In this document: piece after piece, positions 42,388-51,568 of the stretch
How positions within the stretch are numbered: position 1 is the stretch's first letter
Layout of the letters: each line of letters starts with the position of its first letter
Source: Asanoa sp. WMMD1127
GTDB taxonomy: Bacteria; Actinomycetota; Actinomycetes; Mycobacteriales; Micromonosporaceae
Reading direction: 5' to 3'
Length of the DNA stretch: 64,000 bases
NCBI RefSeq assembly: GCF_029626225.1
Contig: NZ_JARUBP010000001.1
Location: 6,510,001 to 6,574,000, forward strand
Notes under the pieces: generated by a model
Databases searched by the model: none
Seen by the model: the letters and a program-made list of their open reading frames with translations, nothing else
Told to the model about the DNA's origin: nothing
Position numbers and translations under genes: made by a program

Positions 42388-43596
42388 ATGGTCGATCGAT
42401 CAGCGGCGTTGGGCGGGGCGTTCTGGCGGTTCTGGGGCGCGTCAGCCCTGGCGAACCTCGGCGACGGCATCCGGGTGGCGGCGTTCCCGCTGCTGGCGGC
42501 GGCGTTGACCGCGTCGCCGGTCGGCGTGGCGGCGGTCGCGGCGGCCCAGTTCCTGCCGTGGCTGGTGACGGGCCTGGCGGCGGGCGCGCTGGCGGACCGG
42601 CGCGGCGCCCGCCAGCTGATAGTCGCCGCTGACGTGGCCCGGGTGCTGGTGCTGCTGACGCTGGTCGTCGCGGTCGCGTCCGGTTGGGCCACGGTGGGGC
42701 TGGTGGTCGCGGCGGCGTTCCTGCTGGGCGTCGGCGAGACGGTTCGCGACACCGCGGCGCAGACGGCGATCCCGCGTCTGGTGCACGACAGCCAGCTCGA
42801 GAAGGCCAACGGCCGCCTGGTCGCCGGCGAGATCGTCGGCAACGAGTTCGTCGGCCCACCGGTCGGCGCGCTGCTCTTCGTCGCGGGCGCGGCGCTGCCG
42901 TTCGCGGTCAACGGCGCGGCCCTGGCGCTGGCCGTGATGCTGGTCCTGTCGCTGCCGCTGAGCCTGGTCCGGGCGGCGCCGGCGACGTCGCCGTCGGCCT
43001 CGCCGGGCGTGCTGTCCGGCATGCGCTGGCTGCTCCGCCACCCCATGATGCGCACGCTGGTCGTGGTCAGCGCGGCGGTGGGCGCGGCTGACAGCGCGTG
43101 GTTCGCCATCTTCGTGCTTTACGCCCGCGACAGCCTGGGCCTCGGCGCGCTCGGCTTCGGTCTGCTCCTGGCCACCGGCGCGGCCGGCGGCCTGCTGGGC
43201 TCGTTCGCCGCGGACCGCCTGATCGCCCGCTTCACCCACCGCCCGGTCCTGGCGTGGTCCCTGGCCGTCACCGCCGGCGCGCCGGCCCTCCTGCTGGTGG
43301 CCCCGGACCGCTGGGCCGCCGCGGTCGTCGTGATCACCACCAGCGGCTCGTTCGCGGTCCTCAACGTGACGGCCCTGGCCATCCGCCAACGCGCGGTCCC
43401 GGCCGACCTCCTGGGCCGGGTGGTGGCGGCGTCCCGCACGATGACCTACGGGTGCGCGGCCCTGGGGGCGCTGCTGGGCGGGACGCTCGCGGGCACGCTG
43501 GGCACCGAGGCCCCCTTCTTCTTCAGCGCCGCGGTAGCGGTCGCCGCCACCGCGGCCTGGCTCTCCGCCTCCCGCCCCGACCCCCACCCGGCCTGA
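42388..43596 (+). CDS. MFS exporter, EntS-like
   Basis: The ATG at 42388 gives 402 residues with 12 helices. FWGASALANLGDGIRVAAFPLLAAAL, TGLAAGALADRRGARQL (motif A variant) and ETVRDTAAQTAIPRLVHDSQLEKANGRLVAGEIVGNEFVGPPVGALLF are the signature of the EntS/TetV-like MFS group that exports siderophores or macrolides. No siderophore synthesis genes are near. It is divergent from the DsbA-like gene with 68 bp between starts. Confidence 0.86.
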   Translation: MVDRSAALGGAFWRFWGASALANLGDGIRVAAFPLLAAALTASPVGVAAVAAAQFLPWLVTGLAAGALADRRGARQLIVAADVARVLVLLTLVVAVASGWATVGLVVAAAFLLGVGETVRDTAAQTAIPRLVHDSQLEKANGRLVAGEIVGNEFVGPPVGALLFVAGAALPFAVNGAALALAVMLVLSLPLSLVRAAPATSPSASPGVLSGMRWLLRHPMMRTLVVVSAAVGAADSAWFAIFVLYARDSLGLGALGFGLLLATGAAGGLLGSFAADRLIARFTHRPVLAWSLAVTAGAPALLLVAPDRWAAAVVVITTSGSFAVLNVTALAIRQRAVPADLLGRVVAASRTMTYGCAALGALLGGTLAGTLGTEAPFFFSAAVAVAATAAWLSASRPDPHPA

Positions 43597-43651
43597 GCCC
43601 AGCCGCCATCACCTCGCGGCAACCACGTGCGGGGCCAGGGCGTCCGGAACC

Positions 43652-43678
43652 GCACATGCTCATCCATGTGCGCACATG
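43652..43678 (+). repeat. Dispersed 27-bp structured repeat, copy B
   Basis: The layout is gcacatg, 6 bases, catgtgc, then gcacatg: a perfect 7-bp hairpin followed directly by a third heptamer. catgtgcgcacatg inside it is a 14-bp palindrome. Copies A and C are at 2979 and 3086. After both C and B, a cac(c/t)gaagc sequence follows within about 30 bp. Confidence 0.6.
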
Positions 43679-43723
43679 CGAAACCATGTCCGGCCACTGA
43701 AGCGACCGTCAGAGAAGACCTGC

Positions 43724-44038
43724 ATGAGCGGACAGGAACGGCTCACCGAGCCGCCAAGGCTGACGATGGCCGTGGCGTTTCCTGATGTGACCGCCCGGGT
43801 CGTGGCCGTTCTCCGCGAGATGGGCTACGGCGACCTCGCCGATTCGCTTCCAGCGCAACGCTTCTACGGCCACTGCCGCTGCAGGGACGGCTGCTCGTTC
43901 CTCCTGACCGCGCCACCAGGCAGCTCCGGCAGTCTCATGATCTGGCTGGAGGTGTCGGGCGAGGCGGTCGGTGAGGTGAGCCTCGACCCGCCGGGCCGGA
44001 TGATCACCGAAATCGAGATCGGCGATGCGCCGCCCTGA
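43724..44038 (+). CDS. Small hypothetical protein
   Basis: The ATG at 43724 (MSGQERLTEPPRLTMAVAF) gives 104 residues. The core is AFPDVTARVVAVLREMGYGDLADSLPAQRFYGHCRCRDGCSFLL, with a C-x-C-x3-C cluster (CRCRDGC) that could bind a metal. It ends with IWLEVSGEAVGEVSLDPPGRMITEIEIGD, a beta-hairpin pattern. I do not recognise the family with certainty. It sits alone between convergent and divergent neighbours, just after copy B of the dispersed repeat. Confidence 0.6.
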   Translation: MSGQERLTEPPRLTMAVAFPDVTARVVAVLREMGYGDLADSLPAQRFYGHCRCRDGCSFLLTAPPGSSGSLMIWLEVSGEAVGEVSLDPPGRMITEIEIGDAPP

Positions 44039-44054
44039 GCAGCAGGCTTGCGGG

Positions 44055-45032
44055 CTAGAAGCCTTCCGGGACGTGGGGGATGTAGTGCTCCTCGAGCATC
44101 GCGGTCTCTTCGTCGGTGAGGGTCAGGTCGAGGGCCGCGAGCGCGTCGGTGAGGTGGTGGTCCTTCGTGACGCCGACGATCGGGGCCGTCACCGCCGCCT
44201 TCGACAGCACCCAGGCCAGCGCCACCACCGCTCGGGACAGGCCGCGGGGCGAGGCGATCTTGCCCACCGCCTCGACGATCTGGCGGTCCGCGTCCTGCGA
44301 CTGGCGGTAGAGGGTCGCGCCGAAGCGGTCCGTGCCGCTGCGGTCCGTCGTGGTGTCCCAGCCGCGGGCCAGGCGGCCGCGGGCCAGTGGGCTCCAGGGG
44401 ATCACGCCGATGTTCTGGTCGAGGCAGTACGGGAGCATCTCCCGTTCCTCCTCGCGCATCAGCAGGTTGTAGTGGTTCTGCATGGCCACGAAGCGGGTCC
44501 AGCCGCCCAGGTCGGCCGCGTGCTGCATGGCGGCGAACTGCCACGTCCACATGGACGACGCGCCGAGGTAGCGAACCTTGCCCGCGCGGACCAGGTCGTG
44601 CAGCGCCTCCATCGTCTCCTCGACCGGGGTGTCCGGGTCGAAGCGGTGGATCTGGTAGAGGTCGATGTAGTCGGTGCGCAGGCGGCGCAGGCTCGCGTCG
44701 ACCTGGGTCATGATGGCGCCGCGGGACAGGCCTGCGCCGTTGGGGCCGTCGGCCATGCGGCCGTGCACCTTCGTCGCGATGACCACCTCGTCGCGCCGGG
44801 CGAGCTCGCCGAGGACCTGGCCGAGGATCTCCTCGCTCGAGCCGTACGCGTAGACGTTGGCGGTGTCGAACGTGGTCACGCCGGCCTCCAGGGCCTGGCG
44901 GATCAGCGGCCGGGAGTGCTCCAGGTCGAGGCTCCAGGCGTGGTGGCCGCGGCTCGGGTCGCCGAAGCCCATGCAGCCGACCACGATCTTCGAGATGACC
45001 AGGCCCGACGAGCCCAGGCGCGTGTATTCCAT
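44055..45032 (-). CDS. Aldo/keto reductase
   Basis: A 325-residue NADPH-dependent reductase. The tetrad is visible: Asp and Tyr in TFDTANVYAYGSSEE, Lys in VVIATKVHG, His in LYQIHRFD. Cofactor contacts are in VIPWSPLARGRL and APIVGVTKDHHL. The best match in type is the AKR11/12-like bacterial group (YhdN/Tas-like). It reduces aldehydes or ketones in the cytoplasm. It follows the permease gene on the same strand but is cut off from it by a strong hairpin at 45060, so it probably has its own promoter. Aldehydes from the nearby amine oxidase are a possible substrate (inference). Confidence 0.9.
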   Translation of the reverse strand: MEYTRLGSSGLVISKIVVGCMGFGDPSRGHHAWSLDLEHSRPLIRQALEAGVTTFDTANVYAYGSSEEILGQVLGELARRDEVVIATKVHGRMADGPNGAGLSRGAIMTQVDASLRRLRTDYIDLYQIHRFDPDTPVEETMEALHDLVRAGKVRYLGASSMWTWQFAAMQHAADLGGWTRFVAMQNHYNLLMREEEREMLPYCLDQNIGVIPWSPLARGRLARGWDTTTDRSGTDRFGATLYRQSQDADRQIVEAVGKIASPRGLSRAVVALAWVLSKAAVTAPIVGVTKDHHLTDALAALDLTLTDEETAMLEEHYIPHVPEGF

Positions 45033-45059
45033 GCCGGGAGGCTACGCCCACGGGACGCG

Positions 45060-45095
45060 GAACGCCCGCGCGGCACAGCGGCCGCGCGGGCGTTC
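45060..45095 (-). terminator. Hairpin terminator after the APC permease
   Basis: A perfect 15-bp stem (gaacgcccgcgcggc with gccgcgcgggcgttc) closes a 6-base loop, 14 bp after the permease stop codon on the minus strand. Confidence 0.75.
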
Positions 45096-45108
45096 GGACC
45101 ACCAGGAG

Positions 45109-46593
45109 TCAGTGCACCGGCACGTATTCCGGGCCGGTCTCGTCGCTCGCGGCGAGCGGCTGGCCGACGGTCCGGCCGATGCCCTCGTAGATCTCGGGCC
45201 GCGACGACCGCAGGATCGCTCCCCAGAGGACGCCGATGACCGCGGCCGCGCCGATCAGGCCCGGCAGCAGCCAGCGCAGGTAGCTCGGCGTCTCCGGACC
45301 GAGCAGGCTGTTGAAGTTGACGACCACCGTGATCAGCAGCGCGGTCAGGAGGATGGTCGCCAGCGCCGGGGCGATGGTGCCCTGCCACACCGACTCGTCG
45401 CCGCGGCGGGTGCGGAAGAAGCCGACGACCGCGGCCGAGGTCGACGCCATCAGCAGCACGACGCCGACGGCCGAGACACCGGACAGCCAGGTGAACAGGT
45501 CGAGGACCGGGTCCCTGCCGGCGATGACGAAGCCGACGAGCACGACGATCGCGATGACCGACTGGGTCAGCGAGCCGGCGACCGGCGCCATGGTGCGGCG
45601 GCTGGTGCGGCCGAGGAACTGCGGCAGCACCCGCTCGCGACCGAGCGCGAACAGGTAGCGCGCAACTCCATTGTGGAACGACAGCAGGGCGGCGAACACG
45701 CTGGTGAAGAACAGCACGACGGCGATGTCCGACACCGTGGTGTTGACCTGCTCCGCCAGGGTGCCGAACACGACGCCCGGGCCGGCCTCGGTGGCCGCCT
45801 GCTGCACGTTGTCGGGACCGACGACGACCGACATCGCCCACGCCGAGATCGCGTAGAACAGACCGGTGAACAGCACCGCGAGGAACGTCGCGCGGGCGAC
45901 CGTGTGGTTGGGGTCCTTGACCTCTTCGCTGTAGATGGCGCCCGACTCGAAGCCCGTGAACGCCGCGATGCCCAGTGCGAAGACGGCGCCGACACCCGAC
46001 GCGAACAGGTTGCCGAAGTCCCAACCGGCCATCGAGACGCTGCCGCCGGCGGGGTTGCTCAGGCCCACGATGTCGAACACCGCGGTCGCGATGATCTCGA
46101 GGATCAGCAGGACCGCCAGGACCGTCGCGTTGAGGTCGACCCGCAGCATGCCCAGCAGGCCGATCAGCAGCCACGCCGCCAGCGACCAGACCCACCACTT
46201 CACGTCGACGTCGAACTTCGTGTTCATGAAGTCGGCGAAGATGAAGCCGAACAGGCCGTAGAGGCCGATCTGGATCGCGTTGTAGGCGGTCAGCGCCACG
46301 AACGAGCCACCGACACCGGCGGGGCGGCCGACACCCTGCGAGATGTAGGAGTAGAAGGCGCCGGCGTTGGCGACGTGGCGGCTCATGGCCGCGTAGCCCA
46401 CCGCGAAGATGCCCAGGATGAGCGCGAGCACCAGGAAGGACAGCGGGACACCCTTGGAGCCGGTGACCGCGAAGGTCGTGGTGACGCCACCACCGAGGAC
46501 CGTCAGCGGCGCGGATGCCGCCACGACGAAGAAGAACAGGTGTACTACGCCGAGGCGTCGCCTGGCGAGAGTTCCTGCGAGCTGTTCGGACAC
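45109..46593 (-). CDS. APC family amino acid/amine permease
   Basis: The GTG at 46593 (MSEQLAGTLARRRLGVVHLFF) gives 494 residues and has a GAGGA ribosome site about 8 bases upstream. There are about 12 helices. VAASAPLTVLGGGV in helix 1, NAGAFYSYISQGVGRPAGV in helix 3 and GFESGAIYSEEVKDP in helix 6 are the APC signatures. Substrate is an amino acid or amine with proton symport. It is a paralogue of the partial permease at 1-830. The neighbouring copper amine oxidase and aldehyde oxidoreductase suggest that an amine is imported (inference). Confidence 0.88.
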   Translation of the reverse strand: MSEQLAGTLARRRLGVVHLFFFVVAASAPLTVLGGGVTTTFAVTGSKGVPLSFLVLALILGIFAVGYAAMSRHVANAGAFYSYISQGVGRPAGVGGSFVALTAYNAIQIGLYGLFGFIFADFMNTKFDVDVKWWVWSLAAWLLIGLLGMLRVDLNATVLAVLLILEIIATAVFDIVGLSNPAGGSVSMAGWDFGNLFASGVGAVFALGIAAFTGFESGAIYSEEVKDPNHTVARATFLAVLFTGLFYAISAWAMSVVVGPDNVQQAATEAGPGVVFGTLAEQVNTTVSDIAVVLFFTSVFAALLSFHNGVARYLFALGRERVLPQFLGRTSRRTMAPVAGSLTQSVIAIVVLVGFVIAGRDPVLDLFTWLSGVSAVGVVLLMASTSAAVVGFFRTRRGDESVWQGTIAPALATILLTALLITVVVNFNSLLGPETPSYLRWLLPGLIGAAAVIGVLWGAILRSSRPEIYEGIGRTVGQPLAASDETGPEYVPVH

Positions 46594-46807
46594 TGGGGGG
46601 TTCCTCGATTCAGAGGGTCTTTGATCGGTTTCGCGACGCCCGATCGTACGACCCTGATCTCCACCACTCAAGACTGTGGAGGGTCCTTATCGAAGGATCA
46701 CAACAGTTGAATGAAGTTCAAGATCGGCGTACGATTTGCCCCGCACAAAATCGGCGCCCCACCCCCCGCCGGTGATCTCCTCGACTCTTCGACTCCCGCC
46801 TGAGGTT

Positions 46808-47452
46808 ATGAGCGACTTAGGGCTTGCCGACGAACTGTTTCTCGCCGGTTACAACGAATACACCGGCAAGACAGTCATCAACGCCGAGATGTTGGACGCC
46901 GGCCTGGCCGGCGCTGCCCTCGGTGAGTTGATCCTGCAGAGACGGATAACCGTGGTCGCCGGAAAGGTGGCCGTGGACGACCCGCGCCCCTGGGGCGACC
47001 CGGTCACCGACGTCGTGCTGCGGGAGATCCACACCAGAGCCAGCGAGTTCGTGCCCCGGGCCTGGGTCGAGCACCTCCGCGGCAACGTCGGCGAGGTGGT
47101 CGCGCAGCGCGTCGTCGCCGCGGGGATGGTCCGTCGCGACGAGCAGCGTGCCGGGCTGTCCAGGAAGCTTACTGTGCGTTATCCCGCGGTCAACGCGCTG
47201 ACGGCGACGCGGCCCCTGGTGCGACTTTCCTACTACCTGCAGCGACCGGCTCAGATCGACGCGCAGACAGCCACGCTGGCCGCCCTGGTCAAGGCCACTG
47301 GCCTCGAACAACGCATCATGCTGGAGTGGACCCGGCAGGAGGTCGCCGACAGCATCTCGGCGATCACCGTGCGCCTGCCCGCACCGCTGCGCGATGTGAT
47401 CCAGGGCGTCGAAGGCGCGGTCGCCGCGATGGCGGTCACTACTCGCCGTTAA
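46808..47452 (+). CDS. GPP34 (GOLPH3-like) family protein
   Basis: The ATG at 46808 (MSDLGLADELFLAGYNEYTGK) gives 214 residues. LADELFLAGYNEYTGK, AGLAGAALGELILQRRITV, DVVLREIHTRASEF and AGMVRRDEQR are typical of actinobacterial GPP34 proteins, relatives of the eukaryotic PI4P-binding Golgi protein GOLPH3. The bacterial role is not established; a peripheral membrane function is likely. It is divergent from the permease with 214 bp between starts. A strong bidirectional hairpin separates it from the convergent amine oxidase gene. Confidence 0.88.
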   Translation: MSDLGLADELFLAGYNEYTGKTVINAEMLDAGLAGAALGELILQRRITVVAGKVAVDDPRPWGDPVTDVVLREIHTRASEFVPRAWVEHLRGNVGEVVAQRVVAAGMVRRDEQRAGLSRKLTVRYPAVNALTATRPLVRLSYYLQRPAQIDAQTATLAALVKATGLEQRIMLEWTRQEVADSISAITVRLPAPLRDVIQGVEGAVAAMAVTTRR

Positions 47453-47467
47453 TTATCAAGGAATTGC

Positions 47468-47501
47468 ATCGGGGGTACGCCCACCCGGGCGTACCCCCGA
47501 T
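47468..47501. terminator. Bidirectional hairpin between GPP34 and amine oxidase genes
   Basis: A perfect 15-bp stem (atcgggggtacgccc with gggcgtacccccgat) with a 4-base loop and a following ttt lies between two convergent stop codons. Confidence 0.8.
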
Positions 47502-47508
47502 TTGATCG

Positions 47509-49404
47509 TCAATGACAGTGTTTCGCCGTGCTGGCCGGAACGTCCAATGTGGGGTTCCGGTCGAAGAATCCGGCCGGCCGCAACGAGAATCCGCAACGGT
47601 CGACGGGCATCACGGGCCAGTCCTCGACCCGCGGGAAATGCGTGCTGCCGAATGTGTGCCACACGACAATGTCCTCGCCGTCGATCGACTGGTCGTCGGC
47701 GATGAACGTCGGCAGGCCGGCCCCGCCCGGGTGCTGGTTGACGTGGTTGCCGGCCGGGTAGCGCTCGTCGGCGTCGTAGCGGGTGACCCACAGGTGCTTG
47801 GTGGCGAACGCCGCCCGCCGGGCGATCGACGAGGAGGCGTCGGCGAGCAGCGCCGGCTGACCCTCGGGCCGCAGCACGTACGCGACGGGCTGCCCGAGCC
47901 GGTTGGTCCTGTCCGGGTTGGAGATCCGCCAGACCCGGCCGACCGCGTTGTCGGCGCTGCGGGCCGCCTCCGACTCCCGGGCCAGCCGGGTCGCGGTGCG
48001 GGTGAACGCGTTGCCGTAGGGGTTGGCCTCGCCGACCGGCACCCGCCGCACGTCGAGCTCGTCGACCGCGTTCCCGACGCCGTCGAGCATCATGTCGAGC
48101 CGGGCGCTGAACAGGTGCTGGTGGTACGGCGCGCCGAGCCCCGGCGCGATCTCCGTGGCATATTCCGCGCCCTCGGCGTACGACGAGGTGAACACGACGC
48201 CGGTCGCCTTGACCTCCATCTCGATGGTGCCGTCGAGGTAGAGGTACCAGAAGAAGCCGTAGTCGTAGTTGCCGACGGTGGCCCAGTAGGAGATGACCAG
48301 GCGGCGCTGGCGGCGGGTCTCGGCGGCCTCGGTGAACAGGTCGCTGTGCTTCCACAGCACGCCGAAGTCCTCTTCGTGCAGGCAGATCGCGTTGCTGACG
48401 GCCCGCGGGTTGCCCTCGCCGTCGGCGAGCACGGCGTCGAAGTAGTAGATCTCACCGAGACAGTCGCAGCCGAGCACCAGCGAGTTGGCCTGCTGGCCGA
48501 GCAGATATTCGCCCGCGTCGAAGTAGTTCTGCCAGAACCGCACCGGGCTCGGGTCGGCGTAGGGCACCACCATCTCGGCGATCGACGCGCGGTAGATCAG
48601 CGGCCGGTCCTGGATGGCCAGCTGGTGCAGCACCAGGCCCTCGCGCGGGTCGAAGCCGACCCGGAACGTCCAGCCCTCCCAGGTCACCTGGTCGCCGTCG
48701 ACCTGGAAGCTGGCGCCGTCTGGCTGGGTGATCTCCAGTGGCTTGAGCGTCTCCCGCGGCGGCCCGGTGTAGGCGGGGTCGTCGTAGTTGCCCTCCTCCT
48801 GCGGCACGGGCAGCAGGGCGTGGTCGATGAGCTGCACGACCTTCTTCTCGATCAGGTCGACGTACGCGACGACGCCGTCGATCGGGTGCGCCCAGCAGTG
48901 GTCCTCGGGCCGGTGCGCCACGAAGGACAGCACGCGCAGCAGGCGCTTGCCGCTCTCGCCCGGGATGTCGAAGTCACCGGCCGACAGCGGGCACGGCCGC
49001 ACCAGGTCGAAGTCGGTGATGCCGCGCCGCTCGATCGCGGCCCGCCACTGCGGGTCGGCCTTGACGATCTCGTCGACCGAGATGAACTCGTCGAGCAGGA
49101 TCGGCGGCTGGCCGTCGACGGCCGGGTCGATGTCGACGACCTCGTCGACCTGTTCGCGGGTCACCGAGGCGATCGCCGAGCGGACCTGCCCGGTGGCCAC
49201 GTCGAGCAGCAGCGCGCGGACACGCCGGTCGAGCGGGTCGCCCGGGCGCCAGGCGAGCACCTCGTGCTTGGCCGGTTCCTCCAGCGCCAGCAGCGCGAAC
49301 CGGGTGGTGGGTGTGAGCAGGTCCTGCTTCTGGAACAACGTGCGCGCCGCGTCGATCTCGGCGGCGCTCAGTCGGTCCAGAGGGTGACCGGCAGGGGCAG
49401 TCAT
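47509..49404 (-). CDS. Copper-containing primary-amine oxidase
   Basis: A 631-residue enzyme of normal length. The topaquinone precursor is Tyr380 in TVGNYDYGF. The catalytic base is Asp296 in YFDAGEYLLG. Copper ligands are His428 and His430 in PYHQHLFSARLD and a third His in GSTHFPRVEDWPVMP near the C-terminus. It has no signal peptide. The enzyme turns primary amines into aldehyde, ammonia and H2O2. The gene starts 58 bp after the stop of a molybdenum aldehyde oxidoreductase operon on the same strand, which would oxidise the aldehyde product further. A 7-bp-arm inverted repeat lies in the gap before its start. Confidence 0.95.
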   Translation of the reverse strand: MTAPAGHPLDRLSAAEIDAARTLFQKQDLLTPTTRFALLALEEPAKHEVLAWRPGDPLDRRVRALLLDVATGQVRSAIASVTREQVDEVVDIDPAVDGQPPILLDEFISVDEIVKADPQWRAAIERRGITDFDLVRPCPLSAGDFDIPGESGKRLLRVLSFVAHRPEDHCWAHPIDGVVAYVDLIEKKVVQLIDHALLPVPQEEGNYDDPAYTGPPRETLKPLEITQPDGASFQVDGDQVTWEGWTFRVGFDPREGLVLHQLAIQDRPLIYRASIAEMVVPYADPSPVRFWQNYFDAGEYLLGQQANSLVLGCDCLGEIYYFDAVLADGEGNPRAVSNAICLHEEDFGVLWKHSDLFTEAAETRRQRRLVISYWATVGNYDYGFFWYLYLDGTIEMEVKATGVVFTSSYAEGAEYATEIAPGLGAPYHQHLFSARLDMMLDGVGNAVDELDVRRVPVGEANPYGNAFTRTATRLARESEAARSADNAVGRVWRISNPDRTNRLGQPVAYVLRPEGQPALLADASSSIARRAAFATKHLWVTRYDADERYPAGNHVNQHPGGAGLPTFIADDQSIDGEDIVVWHTFGSTHFPRVEDWPVMPVDRCGFSLRPAGFFDRNPTLDVPASTAKHCH

Positions 49405-49413
49405 CGGATCACC

Positions 49414-49437
49414 TCGTCGTGAGGGGGGTTACGACGA
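49414..49437. promoter_or_regulatory. Inverted repeat upstream of the amine oxidase
   Basis: tcgtcgt (49414-49420) and acgacga (49431-49437) are exact reverse complements with a 10-base G-rich spacer. They lie 10 bp before the amine oxidase ATG on the minus strand. It is a possible operator for amine- or copper-responsive control. Confidence 0.4.
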
Positions 49438-49462
49438 TCGTCAAGCTAATCCGTGCGTTGAT

Positions 49463-51568
49463 TCACTGTCCACTGATGATCGCGCGGGCCGGGCTGATCG
49501 GCAGCTCACGCTGGCGCACGCCGGTGGCGTGCCAGACCGCGTTGGCGATGGCGGCCGGGACACCGACGATGCCGATCTCGCCGAGCCCCTTGACGCCGGA
49601 CGGGTTCAGCTCGTCGTCCGGGTCGTCGACGAACGCCACCTCGATGGCGCCCACGTCGGCGTTGGTGGCGACGTGGTAGTCGGCCAGGTTGTGGTTGACG
49701 AAGTCGCCGAACCGGCCATCCAGCGTGGACTCTTCGAGCAGCGCGGTCGACAGGCCCATCGTCATCCCGCCGATCAGCTGCGACGTGGCGGTCAGCGGGT
49801 TGACCACGCGCCCGACCGCGTAGACGCCGAGCAGCCGCGGCACCCGCACCTCGCCCGTGGCGACGTCGACGGCGACCTCGGCGAAGTGCGCGCCGAACGC
49901 GTACCGGGAGAACTCGGCGCGGGCGCCGACCGCCTCGGTGGAGTCGAACGTGCTGGTCAGGCCCTCGGGCGGCACCGGCTCGCCCGACGCGATCCGACGG
50001 GCCAGGTCGTGGCAGGCGGTGACCACCGGCCAGCTCCACGAGGCGGTGCCCATCGAGCCCCCGGCGCCCATCGCCGGGCCGAAGTCGCTGTCGCCGATCT
50101 CGACCCGCACCGCGTCGACCGGGACCTCCAGCGCGTCGGCGGCGAGCTGGGTCAGGGCGGTACGCGCGCCGGTGCCGATGTCGGTCGCGGCGACCCGGAC
50201 CACGTAGCGGCCGCCGGGCAGCGCGGTCGCGTGCGCCGTGGTCGGGGCCGTCCGGGCCGGGTAGTGCGCACCAGCCACCCCGGTCCCCCGCCACCAGCGG
50301 GCCTCGCGGCGGGCGGCCGGCCGCGGATCGCGCTCGGCCCAGCCGAACCGGCGCGCCCCTTCCCGCAGGCACTCGGCCAGCCGGCGGCTGCTGAACGGCT
50401 GGCCGGAGGCCGGCTCGTGGCTGGTGTCGTTGCGCAGCCGGAGCTCGACCGGGTCGACGCCGCACGCCTCGGCCAGCTCGTCCATCGCGGACTCCAGCCC
50501 GAACGAGCCGGGCGCCTCGCCGGGCGCCCGCATCCAGCGCGGCGTCGGCACGTCCAGCGCGACCACCCGGTGGTCGGTGCGCAGGTTGTCGGCGGCGTAC
50601 ATGGCCCGCGCGTAGATCGCCGTCTGCTCGGTGAACTCGGCCAGGCGGGACGTCTGCATCGCGGCGGTGTGCTCGACGGCGACCAGGCGCCCGTCGGCGG
50701 TGGCGCCGAGCCGCAGGCGTTGCGCGGTCGGCGTGCGGTAGCCCGTCAGCGGGAACAGCTGCGGCCGGGTGAGGGTGACCCGCACCGGGCGGCCGACCAG
50801 CGTCGCCGCCATCACCGCGAGCACCGCGTCCGGGCGGGCCGGCATGCCCTTGTTGCCGAAGCCCCCGCCGACGTGCTCGGACAGCACCCGCAGCGTCCCG
50901 GGCGCGAGGTCGAAGAGCTTGGTGAGGCTCTGGGCCACGCCGTACGCGTACTGCGTGGAGGTGTGCACGGTGAGCCGGCCGTCGGCCCACTCCGCGGTGG
51001 CCGAGTGCGGCTCCATCGCGTTGTTGTGCTGCGCCGGCGTGCGGTACTCCGCGTCGACGACGACGGCGGCCCCGGCCAGCGCGGCCTCGACGTCGCCCTT
51101 CTCGGTCACCGTCGGGTTGCGCGGGTTGACGTGCTCCGGCCGGTAGAGGCCGGGATGGTCGGGGCGGAACACCGTGTCGGGCGGCTCGGCGAGGTAGTCG
51201 ACCCGCATCCGCTCGGCCGCCTCCCGCGCCCGCTCCGGCGTGTCGGCGATGACCAGCGCGACCGGCGCGCCCCAGTGCGCCACCCGGTCACCCTGGAACA
51301 GGAACAGCGTGCCCTCGCCGATGTCGGTGAGCCGGGGCGCGTTGTCCTGGTGGAGCACGGCCAGCACGCCCGGCATGGCCAGCGTCGCCTCGACGTCGAG
51401 GCTGAGCACCCGGCCGCGCGGGATGGTGGCCGGCACGACCCACCCGTGCACGAGGCCGCGGCGGTCGACGTCGCCGGCGTAGCGGGCCTGCCCGGTGACC
51501 TTGTCGAGGCCCTCGACCCGGGTCAGCGGGTGGCCCACCGACGGCGCGGCCTGCCAGGTGCGGGTCAT
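49463..51568 (-). CDS. Molybdopterin-binding subunit of aldehyde oxidoreductase (PaoC/YagR-like)
   Basis: A 701-residue member of the xanthine dehydrogenase family. VGHPLTRVEGLDKVTGQARYAGD opens the first domain. QHNNAMEPHSATAEW and GGGFGNKGMPARPDAVLAVMAA bind the cofactor. GAGGSMGTASWSW lies in the Moco region, and the catalytic Glu is in VKGLGEIGIVG near the C-terminus. There is no Tat signal on this subunit, as expected for a complex whose Fe-S subunit would carry it. However, the Fe-S subunit here also lacks one, so the enzyme appears cytoplasmic. Expected reaction: aldehyde + H2O to acid. It overlaps the FAD subunit gene by 4 bp. Confidence 0.93.
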   Translation of the reverse strand: MTRTWQAAPSVGHPLTRVEGLDKVTGQARYAGDVDRRGLVHGWVVPATIPRGRVLSLDVEATLAMPGVLAVLHQDNAPRLTDIGEGTLFLFQGDRVAHWGAPVALVIADTPERAREAAERMRVDYLAEPPDTVFRPDHPGLYRPEHVNPRNPTVTEKGDVEAALAGAAVVVDAEYRTPAQHNNAMEPHSATAEWADGRLTVHTSTQYAYGVAQSLTKLFDLAPGTLRVLSEHVGGGFGNKGMPARPDAVLAVMAATLVGRPVRVTLTRPQLFPLTGYRTPTAQRLRLGATADGRLVAVEHTAAMQTSRLAEFTEQTAIYARAMYAADNLRTDHRVVALDVPTPRWMRAPGEAPGSFGLESAMDELAEACGVDPVELRLRNDTSHEPASGQPFSSRRLAECLREGARRFGWAERDPRPAARREARWWRGTGVAGAHYPARTAPTTAHATALPGGRYVVRVAATDIGTGARTALTQLAADALEVPVDAVRVEIGDSDFGPAMGAGGSMGTASWSWPVVTACHDLARRIASGEPVPPEGLTSTFDSTEAVGARAEFSRYAFGAHFAEVAVDVATGEVRVPRLLGVYAVGRVVNPLTATSQLIGGMTMGLSTALLEESTLDGRFGDFVNHNLADYHVATNADVGAIEVAFVDDPDDELNPSGVKGLGEIGIVGVPAAIANAVWHATGVRQRELPISPARAIISGQ

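Noticed and set aside
46680-46700. Small inverted pair tcctt/aagga upstream of the APC permease and GPP34 genes
   Set aside because: Five-base arms with a 4-base loop are too short to call.
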